Shown here in pieces: positions 53,029 through 62,397 of a stretch of DNA of 64,000 bases (position 1 is the first letter of the stretch; each line of letters opens with the position of its first letter). The notes beneath the pieces were generated by a model. That model made no database searches and had not been told where the DNA came from. It saw only the letters and a list, made by a program, of their open reading frames with translations. The DNA lies in assembly GCF_030209575.1 (NCBI RefSeq), contig NZ_JARVRS010000001.1, positions 372,001 through 436,000 on the forward strand, given 5' to 3'. Source of the DNA: Leifsonia sp. fls2-241-R2A-40a (GTDB lineage Bacteria > Actinomycetota > Actinomycetes > Actinomycetales > Microbacteriaceae). The translations under genes were made by a program, and so were the position numbers.

Positions 53029-54396
53029 ATGCTGATCTCGAAATATTCCGCTCCGGACTTCGATCCGTACGGCGACAACCGTGCCGACGAGCCGAACCCT
53101 CTGTGGCCGGCTCCCGTCGCGGGCGGCCCCGTCGCCGCGGTCGTCTCGCTCCCCGGCTCCAAGTCGCTCACCGCGCGCGAGCTCGTGCTCGCGGCCCTCG
53201 CGGACGGCCCGTCGCTGCTGCGCGCGCCCCTGCACTCCCGGGATAGCGCGAACATGGTGGAAGCGCTCCGCGCCCTCGGGGTCGGGATCGAGGAGCAGCC
53301 CGGCGCCGGCGGCTTCGGCGCCGATCTGCTGGTGACGCCCGCGGAGGAGCTGCTGGGCAGCACGACGATCGAGTGCGGTCAGGCGGGAACGGTGATGCGG
53401 TTCGTCCCCCCGATCGCCGGACTCGCCCTGGGCCCGACGATGTTCGACGCCGACGACTCCGCGCGCGGCCGTCCGATGGGCGCCATCATCTCGGCGCTCC
53501 GCTCGCTGGGCGTCGACGTGAACGACGACGGCCGCGGCTCCCTCCCCTTCACCGTGCACGGCACCGGACGGGTAGCCGGCGGCCCGGTGGAGGTGGATGC
53601 GTCCAGCTCCAGCCAGTTCGTCAGCGCCCTGCTCCTCTCGGCGAGCAGATTCGAGAACGGCCTCGACCTCACCCACTCCGGCGAGCGCCTGCCGAGCCTT
53701 CCCCACATCGAGATGACCGTCGCGGCCCTCGCGGCTCGCGGCGTGACCGTCGAGTCGCCCGGGACCGGCCGCTGGATCGTCGCACCCGGTCCCATCGCGG
53801 CGCTCGACGTCGACATCGAGCCGGACCTCTCCAATGCGGCGCCCTTCCTGGCCGCGGCCGTCGTCACCGGCGGCACGGTGACGATCACCGGCTGGCCCGC
53901 ATCCACGACCCAGGTCGGCGCGGATCTCGCCCAGCTGCTCCCGCTGTTCGGGGCGACGGTAGCGCTCGACGGCGACCGGCTGACCGTCAGCGGGCCGGAG
54001 CGCCTGAACGGCGTCACGCTCGACCTGTCCACGGGCGGCGAGCTCGCCCCCGCCCTGGTCGCGATCGCGGCCCTGGCCGACGGCCCGAGCGAGATCACCG
54101 GGATCGGGCACATCCGCCACCACGAGACGGACAGGCTCGCGGCCCTGGCCGCCGAGATCAACGGGCTCGGGGGCGCCGTCACCGAACTCGAGGACGGCCT
54201 CCGCATCGAGCCGCGCCCGCTCCACGGCGGGGTCTGGCGCAGCTACGAGGACCACCGCATGGCCACGGCCGGTGCGATCGTGGGCCTCCTCGTGCCGGGT
54301 GTCGAGATCGAGAACGTCGCCACGACCGCCAAGACGCTCCCCCAGTTCACGCAGCTCTGGGAGCGGATGCTGCAGAACGGCACGTTGCCCGCGTGA
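53029..54396 (+). CDS. aroA: 3-phosphoshikimate 1-carboxyvinyltransferase (EPSP synthase)
   Basis: Sixth step of the shikimate pathway: shikimate-3-phosphate plus PEP to EPSP; target of glyphosate. Of 455 residues. [20 protein letters not shown] binds substrate, [14 protein letters not shown] is the PEP/glyphosate loop (Gly retained), [15 protein letters not shown] and [11 protein letters not shown] are further conserved segments, and YEDHRMAT is near the end. A TTG three codons upstream is an alternative start. It overlaps rsgA by 4 nt (GTGA). The aroA-rsgA pairing matches Mycobacterium. Confidence 0.97.
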   Translation: MLISKYSAPDFDPYGDNRADEPNPLWPAPVAGGPVAAVVSLPGSKSLTARELVLAALADGPSLLRAPLHSRDSANMVEALRALGVGIEEQPGAGGFGADLLVTPAEELLGSTTIECGQAGTVMRFVPPIAGLALGPTMFDADDSARGRPMGAIISALRSLGVDVNDDGRGSLPFTVHGTGRVAGGPVEVDASSSSQFVSALLLSASRFENGLDLTHSGERLPSLPHIEMTVAALAARGVTVESPGTGRWIVAPGPIAALDVDIEPDLSNAAPFLAAAVVTGGTVTITGWPASTTQVGADLAQLLPLFGATVALDGDRLTVSGPERLNGVTLDLSTGGELAPALVAIAALADGPSEITGIGHIRHHETDRLAALAAEINGLGGAVTELEDGLRIEPRPLHGGVWRSYEDHRMATAGAIVGLLVPGVEIENVATTAKTLPQFTQLWERMLQNGTLPA

Positions 54397-55460
54397 CGGA
54401 CAACACGGGGTCGTGGTGGGACAACGACGACGACGAGGACGACGAGGAGCTCGACCTCTACGACGAGTCCAGCATCCGCAGCCGCCCCAACCCGAAGGGC
54501 AACCGGCCGCGCACCAAGACCCGGCCTGAGCACGCCGACGCGGTGATCGCGCGGGTGCTCGGCGTCGACCGTGGCCGCTACACCGTGCTGTTGGATGAGG
54601 ACACCGACGACGAGCACGCGGTCACCGCCGCCCGGGCGAGCGAACTGCGGCGCAACCCGATCGTGACCGGAGACCGGGTCGCGGTCGTCGGGGACACCAC
54701 GGGCGAGACCGGCACTCTGGCGCGGATCGTGCGCGTCGAGCCGCGGACCACCCTGCTGCGCCGCAGCGCCGACGACACCGACGAGGTCGAGCGCATCGTC
54801 GTGGCCAACGCCGACCAGATGCTGATCGTCGTCGCCGCCGCCAACCCCGAGCCGCGCACCCGTCTGGTCGACCGCTACCTCGTCGCCGCCTACGACGCCG
54901 GGATCGAGCCGATGCTCTGCGTCACGAAGACCGACCTCGCCGACCCGGCGGGATTCCTCGCGAACTTCGCCGGGCTCGACCTCCCGGTCTTCACGAGCCG
55001 CGAGGACAGCATCCCGGTTGGGCAGATCGCTGCGGCGCTCGTCGGGCACGACACCGTCGTGGTCGGACACTCCGGTGTCGGCAAGTCGACGCTCGTGAAC
55101 GCGCTCGTCCCCGGGGCGAAGCGCGCAACCGGCCACGTCAACGAGGTGACCGGGCGCGGGCGGCACACGTCGTCGTCCACGGTGTCCCTGCGCGTGGAGG
55201 ACGGCGAAGGGCGCCACGGCTGGGTGATCGACACCCCGGGCGTGCGGTCGTTCGGGCTCGGTCACGTGAACACGGACAGCATCCTGAAGGCCTTCACCGA
55301 CCTGGCGGAGATCGCGGAGAACTGCCCGCGCGGCTGCACCCATCTGCCGGACGCCCCCGACTGCGCGATCATCGAGGCGGTCGAGGAGGGCCGGCTCGGC
55401 CCGACCGGTCGCGCGCGCCTCGACTCACTGCAGCGGCTGCTCGCCACCTTCGCCCGCTGA
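54393..55460 (+). CDS. rsgA: Ribosome small-subunit-dependent GTPase
   Basis: Late 30S-assembly GTPase with circularly permuted G motifs: G4 (VTKTDLADP) comes first, then G1 GHSGVGKSTLVNAL, then G3 DTPGVRSFG. An N-terminal OB fold follows an acidic 25-residue start, and a C-terminal zinc motif contains CPRGCTHLPDAPDC. Of 355 residues. GTG start overlaps the aroA stop (GTGA) so translation is coupled. A long palindrome follows. Confidence 0.95.
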   Translation: MTDNTGSWWDNDDDEDDEELDLYDESSIRSRPNPKGNRPRTKTRPEHADAVIARVLGVDRGRYTVLLDEDTDDEHAVTAARASELRRNPIVTGDRVAVVGDTTGETGTLARIVRVEPRTTLLRRSADDTDEVERIVVANADQMLIVVAAANPEPRTRLVDRYLVAAYDAGIEPMLCVTKTDLADPAGFLANFAGLDLPVFTSREDSIPVGQIAAALVGHDTVVVGHSGVGKSTLVNALVPGAKRATGHVNEVTGRGRHTSSSTVSLRVEDGEGRHGWVIDTPGVRSFGLGHVNTDSILKAFTDLAEIAENCPRGCTHLPDAPDCAIIEAVEEGRLGPTGRARLDSLQRLLATFAR

Positions 55461-55487
55461 GTCCCGCCTCGCGGCCTCCCTCCCCTC

Positions 55488-55553
55488 CCTGAGGTGCTCG
55501 TTGTTGCGCGCCGCCGCGGCGTGTCGGCGGCAACGACGAGCACCTCAGCGGGA
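55488..55553 (+). terminator. Long palindromic terminator after rsgA
   Basis: Outer arms CTGAGGTGCTCGTTGTTGC and GCAACGACGAGCACCTCAG pair over 19 bp with one G-U, with an inner GCCGCCG/CGGCGGC stem and a flanking CCTCCC/GGGAGG. Unrelated in sequence to the copies at 30 and 34.5 kb. Confidence 0.7.
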
Positions 55554-55581
55554 GGGACGGCGGGGGTGCGAGGATGGGCTC

Positions 55582-56058
55582 ATGACTGATGTGCGACTCG
55601 AGGCGGGCGAGCAGGCTCCCGCGTTCAGCCTGACGGACCAGGACGGCAAGACGGTCTCCCTCGGCGATTTCGCCGGCGAGAACGTGATCGTGTACTTCTA
55701 CCCCGCGGCGATGACCCCCGGGTGCACCACGGAGGCCTGCGACTTCCGCGACAATCTGAACTCGCTGAAGTCGGCCGGGTACCAGGTGATCGGCGTCTCG
55801 AAGGATGCGCCCGCGCGCAACAAGGAGTTCCAGGAGCAGGAGGGCCTCAACTTCCCGCTGCTCTCCGACGAGGATCTCGCGGTCCACAAGCGGTATGGCG
55901 CGTACGGCGAGAAGAAGCTCTACGGCAAGACGGTCGAGGGCGTCATCCGCTCCACGTTCGTCGTCGACCCGGACGGCTCGCTGCGCCTGCCGCTCTACAA
56001 CGTGAAGGCGACGGGGCACGTGGCGTCGCTGCGCAAGAAGCTCAAGATCGACGCCTAG
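55582..56058 (+). CDS. bcp: Thioredoxin-dependent peroxiredoxin (BCP/PrxQ)
   Basis: Reduces H2O2 and organic peroxides. Of 158 residues: YFYPAAMTPGCTTEACDF has the peroxidatic Cys48 and resolving Cys53 five residues apart, as in PrxQ. GVSKDAPARNKEF and STFVVDPDG are also conserved. ATG at 55582. Its TAG stop and that of the convergent ABC gene share the palindrome CTAG. A possible SigH target by function, but no such promoter was seen. Confidence 0.95.
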   Translation: MTDVRLEAGEQAPAFSLTDQDGKTVSLGDFAGENVIVYFYPAAMTPGCTTEACDFRDNLNSLKSAGYQVIGVSKDAPARNKEFQEQEGLNFPLLSDEDLAVHKRYGAYGEKKLYGKTVEGVIRSTFVVDPDGSLRLPLYNVKATGHVASLRKKLKIDA

Positions 56059-56819
56059 GCCGGAAGCCGGGGCACCGACGCCAGCAGACGCCGAGTGTAG
56101 GGGTCGCGAGGCGATCCGAGCACCTCGCGCGTCGGCCCCTGCTCGACGACGCGTCCACCCTGGAGCACCACGGTCTGGGCGCAGAGGGAAGCGACAACGC
56201 TGAGGTCGTGCGAGACCATCACCACGGTCATCCCTTCGGCCGATGCGAGATCGGCGAGCAGGTCGATGATCTGGATGCGGGTCGTCACGTCGAGCGCGCT
56301 CACCGGCTCATCCGCGAGCAGCACGCGCGGGCGCGACACGATGGCCCGGGCGATGGCGATGCGCTGACGCTGGCCGCCGGAGAACTCGTGCGGGTACCGC
56401 CGCATCGCGTCCGCCGGCAGGGCGACGGCCTCGAGTGCGCGGGCGACGCGCTCGCGCGCGTCCGCGCCGGTCGCGATGCCGAGAGAGGCCAGCGGCTCCC
56501 CCACGATCCGGCCGACACTCTGCCGAGGGTCGAGCGACGAGTAGGGATCCTGGAACACCGGCTGCACGCTGCGCCGGAAGCTGCGCAGCTGGCCGCGGTC
56601 GCGCGGGTCGAGCGGGGCGCCGTCGAAGAGCACCGCCCCGCTGGTGGGGCGGCTGAGGCCCAGCAGCAGGGAGAGCGCCGTCGTCTTGCCCGCGCCGGAC
56701 TCGCCGACGAGACCCAGGCTGCGCCCCTGCTCCACCGAGAACGAGACGCCGTCGAGTGCCGGCGCGGCCGCTCGACGGTAGCGGAAGCCTGCATCGCGGA
56801 GTTCGAGGATCGGCGTCAT
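56055..56819 (-). CDS. Peptide/nickel ABC transporter ATPase, OppF/DppF type
   Basis: Second ATPase of the oligopeptide-type importer. Of 254 residues: Walker A GESGAGKTTALS, signature FSGGQRQRIAIARA, Walker B RVLLADEPVSALD and H-loop VSHDL. It lacks the long C-terminal Fe-S-type extension of many OppF proteins. It overlaps the previous ATPase gene by 4 nt (ATGA). Last gene of the operon; its stop overlaps bcp. Confidence 0.94.
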   Translation of the reverse strand: MTPILELRDAGFRYRRAAAPALDGVSFSVEQGRSLGLVGESGAGKTTALSLLLGLSRPTSGAVLFDGAPLDPRDRGQLRSFRRSVQPVFQDPYSSLDPRQSVGRIVGEPLASLGIATGADARERVARALEAVALPADAMRRYPHEFSGGQRQRIAIARAIVSRPRVLLADEPVSALDVTTRIQIIDLLADLASAEGMTVVMVSHDLSVVASLCAQTVVLQGGRVVEQGPTREVLGSPRDPYTRRLLASVPRLPA

Positions 56820-57628
56820 GACACCTCCAGCGCGGCGTCGAGCTCACGGGCGCTGCGCACTAGCTCGACCGTGTACGGGTCCTGCGGGGCGCTCAGCAGC
56901 CGCTCCATCGGACCTTCCTCCACCACACGTCCATTGCGGAGGACGAGCGCCCGCTGCGCCATCCGCGACACCACGGCGAGGTCGTGGCTGACGAAGAGCA
57001 GGGCCATCCCGCGGTCGGCGACCAGCGCCTCCAGGAGGGTCAGCACCTCGGCCTGCACGGTCACGTCCAGCGCGGTCGTCGGCTCGTCGGCGATGAGCAG
57101 CCGCGGGCGGCACGCGAGGGCCGCCGCGATGGCGACGCGCTGACGCTGGCCGCCCGAGATCTCCCACGGATACGCGCGCGCGATGCGCTCCGGGTCCGGC
57201 AGGCCCACCTCGCTCATTGCAGCGAGGACCGCGCGCCGCAGCTCGTCGCCCTTCAGCCCGAGATGCCGGCGCAGCGGTTCCGCGACCTGGCGGCCGAGCC
57301 GCATCAGCGGATCCAGAGCCGTCATCGGCTCCTGGAACACCGTCGAGGCGACGCGACCCCGCAGCGGCACGAGGTCGCGCTCTCGCGCGCCGATCACCGG
57401 CACGCCGTCGAGCAGGACGCCGCCGGACGAGACGAGCCCCTCCGGCAGCAGCCCGGTGAGCGCGAACGAGGTGAGGGACTTCCCGGAGCCCGATTCCCCG
57501 ATGAGGGCGAGCCGATCGCCGGCCTCCAGCCGGAACGACACGTCCTGCACCAGCGGCCGGCCGTCGCGCGTAGCGACGGAGAGCCCGTCGACCTCGAGGA
57601 GTGCGGGTGTGGCCGGGGCGGCGCTCAT
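56816..57628 (-). CDS. Peptide/nickel ABC transporter ATPase, OppD/DppD type
   Basis: First ATPase. Of 270 residues: Walker A GESGSGKSLTSFAL, QEPMTALDPLMRLG (Q-loop), signature ISGGQRQRVAIAAA, Walker B LLIADEPTTALD. ATG at 57628 follows AAGGAGG and overlaps the permease stop (ATGA); the longer frame upstream is a shadow. Works with the OppF-type ATPase as an asymmetric pair. Confidence 0.94.
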   Translation of the reverse strand: MSAAPATPALLEVDGLSVATRDGRPLVQDVSFRLEAGDRLALIGESGSGKSLTSFALTGLLPEGLVSSGGVLLDGVPVIGARERDLVPLRGRVASTVFQEPMTALDPLMRLGRQVAEPLRRHLGLKGDELRRAVLAAMSEVGLPDPERIARAYPWEISGGQRQRVAIAAALACRPRLLIADEPTTALDVTVQAEVLTLLEALVADRGMALLFVSHDLAVVSRMAQRALVLRNGRVVEEGPMERLLSAPQDPYTVELVRSARELDAALEVS

Positions 57629-58506
57629 CGCGACCTCCTTCGCGTCGGGTCGGCGACGTCGCGGAGTCCGTCGGCGATCAGGTTCACGCCGATCACCAGC
57701 ACGACGAGCGCGACACCGGGGGCGATTGCGCCGACGGGAGCCGTGGACACCGTCCCCTGCGCCTCCTGCAGCAGCCGGCCCCACGACGCGTTCGGCGGGG
57801 GCGCGCCGAGGCCGAGGTAGGACAGACTCGCCTCCGCGAGCACGGCGACGCCGAACTGCAGCGCGAGGCTGACGCTCAGCGTCGGCCAGATGTTGGGCAG
57901 GATGTGCCGGGCGATGATGCCCGCCCACGTCGTGCCCGAGGTCCGCGCCGCCGTGACGTACTGCTGGGCGAGGATGCGTTTGGCGAGCACCCGCGTGAGG
58001 CGGGCGACGACGGCCGACATCGCGAGCCCGATGGCGACGACGGCCGTGCCGAGGGAGGCGCCCTGTGCGGCGACGATCAGCATCGCGAGCAGCAGCGTCG
58101 GGAAGGCGATCAGGATGTCCAGCGCGGCCGAGAGGGTGTCGTCCACCCACTTGGTCGCGAAGGCCGCCAGCAGTCCGAGCGTCACGCCGACCACCGCGCC
58201 GATGGCGACCGAGCCGAGCCCGACCGCGAGGGCGATGCGTGCCCCGATCATCAGCTGCGTGGTCAGATCGCGGCCGAAGCGATCCGTTCCGAGCCAGTGC
58301 GCGCCGCTCGGACCTTCGAGCCGCGTACCGGACGTGTCGGCCTGCGCGTACGGCAGCCAGACGAACGACACCAGCGCGATGAGCACGATGACGCCGACGA
58401 GCACCAGCCCGATGCCCAGCGACACCGAGCGGCGCGTGCGTCTGCGGCCCGGGCCCGCCGGCTCCGGCGCGACGGCTTCCGTCGCCTGCTCCACGATCGC
58501 GCTCAT
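57625..58506 (-). CDS. Peptide/nickel ABC transporter permease, OppC/DppC type
   Basis: Two hundred and ninety-three residues, about six helices. It has the GTDRFGRDLTTQLMIGARIAL segment of OppC proteins and the EAA-loop region (ARTSGTTWAGIIARHILPNIWPTL). The ATG at 58506 overlaps the oppB-like stop (ATGA). Forms the channel with the OppB-type permease. Confidence 0.94.
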   Translation of the reverse strand: MSAIVEQATEAVAPEPAGPGRRRTRRSVSLGIGLVLVGVIVLIALVSFVWLPYAQADTSGTRLEGPSGAHWLGTDRFGRDLTTQLMIGARIALAVGLGSVAIGAVVGVTLGLLAAFATKWVDDTLSAALDILIAFPTLLLAMLIVAAQGASLGTAVVAIGLAMSAVVARLTRVLAKRILAQQYVTAARTSGTTWAGIIARHILPNIWPTLSVSLALQFGVAVLAEASLSYLGLGAPPPNASWGRLLQEAQGTVSTAPVGAIAPGVALVVLVIGVNLIADGLRDVADPTRRRSR

Positions 58507-59465
58507 ACGTTGCCCGAGATACTGCGGCGCAACCGCGGGTCGACGAGTCTTTGTGCGATGTCGGCCAGGAATCCGACGACCAGCACGAGCAGCGTCGAGA
58601 CGAAGAGGATGCCCTGGATGTTCGGGTAGTCGTGCTGCTCGATCGCCTTGAGCAGCATGCTGCCCAGCCCGGGGAGGGTGAACACGCTCTCCACCACGAC
58701 AGCACCGAGGAAGGTCGTGGCCAGCTCGATCCCGAGAACCGAGATCACCGGGACAGCGCCGTTGCGCAGTCCATGACGCCACATCGCGCGGCCGAAGCCG
58801 GAGCCGAGCGCGCGGGCGTTGCGCAGGTAGTCGCTGCCGATCACGTCCAGCGTCGCACTGCGGACGTAGCGGGCGATCGACGCGCTCATCACGATCGCGA
58901 TCGTCACCACCGGCAGCGCCAGCGAGGTCAGGGCCGCGTTCGGATCGGACCAGTCGTCGCGCGGGAAGCCGCCCGACGGGAACCAGCCCAGCGTGATGGC
59001 GAACACATCCACCAGCAGGATGCCCACCCAGAACACCGGGACGGCGATGCCGAGCTGCGAGAACGCGGACAGCGCGACGCCGTACCAGCGGTCGGCCTTC
59101 CAGGCGGCCACGAAGCCGATCGGAAGGGCGAGCACGAGGGCCAGAGTGAACGACAGCAGGGTGAGCGGAACGGTCACCGACAACCGCGCGGCGATCTCCG
59201 GGCCGACCGGGAGCGAGCTGATGAACGATTCGCCCAAGTTGAGCGAGAGAAGGCTGCCGAACCAGGTGAAGAACTGCTGCAGAAGCGGCTGGTCGCTGCC
59301 GACCTGGCGCTGCGCCGCAGCGATCTGCTCCTTCGTCGCGCCGACCGAGAGCAGCGCGTTCGACGGATCACCGGGGAGCACCCGCAGCAGGAAGAAGAGC
59401 ACCACCATCGCCAGCAGCAACGACACCACGAGGAACGCGGTGCGGCGGAGCAGGTAGGCGGTCAT
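58503..59465 (-). CDS. Peptide/nickel ABC transporter permease, OppB/DppB type
   Basis: Three hundred and twenty residues starting MTAYLLRRTAFLVVSLLLAM, with six helices; LRVLPGDPSNALLSVGATKEQ and the EAA-like NARALGSGFGRAMWRHGLRNGAVPVI are typical. ATG at 59465 follows GGAAGGGATC. It is separated from the binding-protein gene by 102 nt holding a perfect palindrome. Confidence 0.94.
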   Translation of the reverse strand: MTAYLLRRTAFLVVSLLLAMVVLFFLLRVLPGDPSNALLSVGATKEQIAAAQRQVGSDQPLLQQFFTWFGSLLSLNLGESFISSLPVGPEIAARLSVTVPLTLLSFTLALVLALPIGFVAAWKADRWYGVALSAFSQLGIAVPVFWVGILLVDVFAITLGWFPSGGFPRDDWSDPNAALTSLALPVVTIAIVMSASIARYVRSATLDVIGSDYLRNARALGSGFGRAMWRHGLRNGAVPVISVLGIELATTFLGAVVVESVFTLPGLGSMLLKAIEQHDYPNIQGILFVSTLLVLVVGFLADIAQRLVDPRLRRSISGNV

Positions 59466-59499
59466 GATCCCTTCCGGAGGAGGACACACAAAAGCGTAG

Positions 59500-59531
59500 A
59501 TGCTCGGGGAGCCGGCCGGCTCCCCGAGCAT
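59500..59531 (-). terminator. Perfect intra-operon palindrome between binding protein and permease genes
   Basis: ATGCTCGGGGAGCCGG and its exact complement with no spacer (16-bp arms; a loop of 4 would form in RNA), followed on the minus strand by CTACGCTTTTGTG. Likely a partial terminator or mRNA 3'-end stabiliser giving more binding protein than permease. A direct repeat of GGTGTGGAGAA at 18-nt period (59536-59564) lies beside it. Confidence 0.65.
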
Positions 59532-59567
59532 CCCGGGTGTGGAGAATGCGTCAGGTGTGGAGAACTG

Positions 59568-61067
59568 CTACTTCTTGACGATGTCGTAGGCGAAGAACTG
59601 CGAGTTCAGGCCGTTGACCGGGTAGCCGCTCACCGAGCTGTCGGCGACGACGATCTGCGGGTAGAGGTACAGCCAGGCGCTGGCCGCATCCTTCGCGATC
59701 TGCTCGTTGACCTGCTTCAGTTTGGCGGTCTGCTCTGCGGTCGTGCTCGCCTGCTCGGCCTCGTTCACCCACTTCGTCACCTGGGGGTTGTTGTAGCCCC
59801 AGTAGAAGTCGGGGTTGCCGTACCAGACCACGTCACGGTCGTTCACGTGCTCCTGCAGGGTCGCCTGGAAGTCGTGGTTCTTGAACACCTTCGTGTACCA
59901 CTCGTCCGCCGAGATGGAGTTGATGTTCACGGTGACGCCGACCTTCGCCAGCTCGCTCTTCAGGAACTCCGCGACGGCCGGGTGCGGGTCGTAGGTCGGG
60001 GTGTCGAGCGTGAAGCTGAAGCCGTTCGCGAAGCCGGCGTCCGCCAGCTCCTTCTTCGCCAGGTTGACGTCGTACGGGTTCACCTTGGTGAGGTCCTCGT
60101 ACCAGGGGTCGCTCGGCGGCACCATGGACCCGATCAGCGTGCCGTAGTCGCCCCAGATGGAGTTGAGCAGCTTCTTCGTGTCGATGGCGGAGTAGACGGC
60201 CTTGCGCACCTCGGCCTTGTCGAACGGCGCGACCTTGTCGTTGAACGCCAGCAGCTCCTTGGTCGTCGACTTGCCGTTCGAGATCGTGTAGTCCTTGTTG
60301 CCCTTGAAAGTGCTGAGGGCGTCCGGGCTCTGGATGCTCGTGACGATGTCGACCTGCTTGGTCTGCAGCGCGTTCGACAGGGCGGAGGCGTCGGTGAAGT
60401 AGTCGAACTCGACCTGCTTGTTCTTCGCCTGCTGACCCCAGTAGCCGCTCCAGCGGTCGAGGCTGAGCGAGCTGCCGCGCTTCCACGTGCCGAGTTTGTA
60501 GGGCCCGGTCCCGTCCTCCGTGGTCTTGTAGCTGGAGGTGCCCGGGCCGTAGATCCAGACGTAGCTGAGGTTGTACGGAAGCGAGATCGACCGCGCGGAC
60601 AGCGTGATGGTGACCGTCTTGTCGTCGGGGGTGTCGATCTTCGAGATCACGGCGAGCTGCGACTTGCGCGCCGACTGCGAGTCGTCCGCGGTCACACGCT
60701 CGATGCTGCGCTTCACGTCAGCGCTGGTGAGCGCCTTGCCGGAGTGGAACTTCACTCCGTCGCGCAGCGTGAACGTGTAGGTCAGGCCGTCCTCGCTGGC
60801 CGTGTACTTGGTGGCGAGGAGAGGCTCCACCTTGCCCGCGTCGGTCAGCTTGAACAGGCCCTCGTAGACGTTGCCGTTGAGCGCCTCGGTGACGCCCTGG
60901 CCGCCGCCGGCGGTGTTGTCCAGGTTGACGGGCTCGTAGAGCGAGCCGATCGCGATGGTCGCGTCGCCGCCGCCTGCGGACGACGACGACGCCCCCGCGC
61001 AGCCGGCGAGTGCCAGAGCCGAGGCCAGGCCGATCGCAAGCGTCGCGAACAGGGAGGATTTCTTCAC
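59568..61067 (-). CDS. Peptide/nickel ABC transporter substrate-binding lipoprotein
   Basis: Family 5 extracellular solute-binding protein of 499 residues, lipid-anchored at Cys23 (lipobox LALAGC). VNLDNTAGGGQGVTEALNGNVYEGLFKL and YTFTLRDGVKFHSGKALTSADVKRSIERV are standard for the family. A GTG start at 61067 follows CTGGAG. It binds an oligopeptide or related solute outside the cell and delivers it to the permeases. Substrate not predictable. Confidence 0.94.
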   Translation of the reverse strand: MKKSSLFATLAIGLASALALAGCAGASSSSAGGGDATIAIGSLYEPVNLDNTAGGGQGVTEALNGNVYEGLFKLTDAGKVEPLLATKYTASEDGLTYTFTLRDGVKFHSGKALTSADVKRSIERVTADDSQSARKSQLAVISKIDTPDDKTVTITLSARSISLPYNLSYVWIYGPGTSSYKTTEDGTGPYKLGTWKRGSSLSLDRWSGYWGQQAKNKQVEFDYFTDASALSNALQTKQVDIVTSIQSPDALSTFKGNKDYTISNGKSTTKELLAFNDKVAPFDKAEVRKAVYSAIDTKKLLNSIWGDYGTLIGSMVPPSDPWYEDLTKVNPYDVNLAKKELADAGFANGFSFTLDTPTYDPHPAVAEFLKSELAKVGVTVNINSISADEWYTKVFKNHDFQATLQEHVNDRDVVWYGNPDFYWGYNNPQVTKWVNEAEQASTTAEQTAKLKQVNEQIAKDAASAWLYLYPQIVVADSSVSGYPVNGLNSQFFAYDIVKK

Positions 61068-61104
61068 GGTGTTACTCCAGTGCTGTGTGTGTGGGTGCGG
61101 TGGA

Positions 61105-61899
61105 TCAGTGCTGGACGCCGCCGCGGAGAACGACGCGCTTCTCCCCCGCGGTGACCGCGACGGGGAAACGGTTGTTGCGCGGCGGCAGCGGACAGTTGTA
61201 CTGATCGGAGAATCCGCAGGGCGGGACGAACGCCCGGTTGAAGTCGAGGACGACACGATCGCCGTCGTGCTGCACGAAGAGGAAGCGGCCCGAGGCGTAC
61301 GTGCCGTCGTCGCCCTCCGCGCCGTTGCTGGGGTCGCCGAAGACGAGCAGCAGCGTGCCGTCGTCGTCGAACGCGCTCAGCGTGTACTCCACGCCGTCGC
61401 GCTCGAAGGTGATGTCGCCGGGAACGACGAGGTCGCGGCTGAGACCGTTGTCGCGCATGTGCTCGAACGGGATGGTGCGGTCCCCGCCGACCGGCGTGAA
61501 CGTCGCCGCGATCACCCAGTCGGGATCGAACGGGAACACGTCGATGGTCTCGAACGCGCGGATGGCGGGCGACTGCGCATCCCACAGACGGATGCCGCGC
61601 TCGAGCTCACCCGTCTCGAGGCTGCGGCGCGTGAGCTGCGTCGCCGTGACCGTCTCGGGAAGACCCTCTCGCGCCTGCTCCGCCGTCGTGGTGTCGCCGT
61701 CCGGCAGCCAGCGCGTCTCGATGAGGGCCAGGTTGCCGGTGGGAGCCGTCACGCCGCGGAGTCGGCTCTCGCGCCAGGAGTCCCATCCGTCGCGCGCACG
61801 CTCGACGGTCTCCGGGGAGGCGGGCGCCGGGGAAGCGAGCAGACGGGAAGCGGACACGGCGGAGGGCGATGTGGAGATATCAGTCACGATGTCGGACAT
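61105..61899 (-). CDS. DUF1684 family protein
   Basis: Two hundred and sixty-four residues, soluble. The C-terminal FNRAFVPPCGFSDQYNCPLPPRNNRF is the hallmark of DUF1684, and RTIPFEHMRDNG lies in its middle. Function is unknown; family members often occur near transporters or in metabolic clusters. It is 37 nt upstream of the binding-protein gene on the same strand, so it may be the first gene of the transporter operon. Confidence 0.85.
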   Translation of the reverse strand: MSDIVTDISTSPSAVSASRLLASPAPASPETVERARDGWDSWRESRLRGVTAPTGNLALIETRWLPDGDTTTAEQAREGLPETVTATQLTRRSLETGELERGIRLWDAQSPAIRAFETIDVFPFDPDWVIAATFTPVGGDRTIPFEHMRDNGLSRDLVVPGDITFERDGVEYTLSAFDDDGTLLLVFGDPSNGAEGDDGTYASGRFLFVQHDGDRVVLDFNRAFVPPCGFSDQYNCPLPPRNNRFPVAVTAGEKRVVLRGGVQH

Positions 61900-61935
61900 A
61901 ACAATCCGAGTGTGGGGCTTGTTCCCGCTTCGCGC

Positions 61936-62397
61936 CTATTCGTGTTGCTCCGTGTTGCGAGCGGTGGCCCGCGCGACGGCCGGCGACACGGCCAGGAGGC
62001 CCGCGATGACCGCGGGCACCAGGAGCGCCCAGCCGAGGACAGGCTGCGCGTACAGCCCCTGGAAGCATCCCACCGCGATCGCGAGCTGGAGGATCTGGAT
62101 GGTGAGCGCCGAGGCGCGCGCCCATCCGCGGCGCCGCAGGATCCCGGCGAGCGTCGCGATGACCCAGGCCGCCGCAAGGAAGACGAGCACGACGATCGCG
62201 ACCGCCGACGGGTACGACGCCGGCTTCTCCGTCAACAGCTCGACGAGCAGCCACACGGCGAGCGCGACGACCAGCACCGCCTCGAGGGCGAGGATCGCGG
62301 CGAGCACGATCAGCAGAGGCGACCGCGCAGGAGGCACGTGCGCGCCCTCCGGTCCGGTCGACGGTGTGGCCCCGGGGGCGTTCTGGGGGTCGGGCAC
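61936..62397 (-). CDS. Four-helix membrane protein
   Basis: One hundred and fifty-three residues: a Pro-rich cytoplasmic start (MPDPQNAPGATPS), then four helices (about 28-52, 66-86, 97-113 and 118-140). No family recognised. The GTG at 62397 follows CAGGAT by 6 nt, consistent with a leaderless start. Lies between the DUF1684 gene and the whiB1 promoter region, divergent from whiB1. Confidence 0.7.
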   Translation of the reverse strand: MPDPQNAPGATPSTGPEGAHVPPARSPLLIVLAAILALEAVLVVALAVWLLVELLTEKPASYPSAVAIVVLVFLAAAWVIATLAGILRRRGWARASALTIQILQLAIAVGCFQGLYAQPVLGWALLVPAVIAGLLAVSPAVARATARNTEQHE

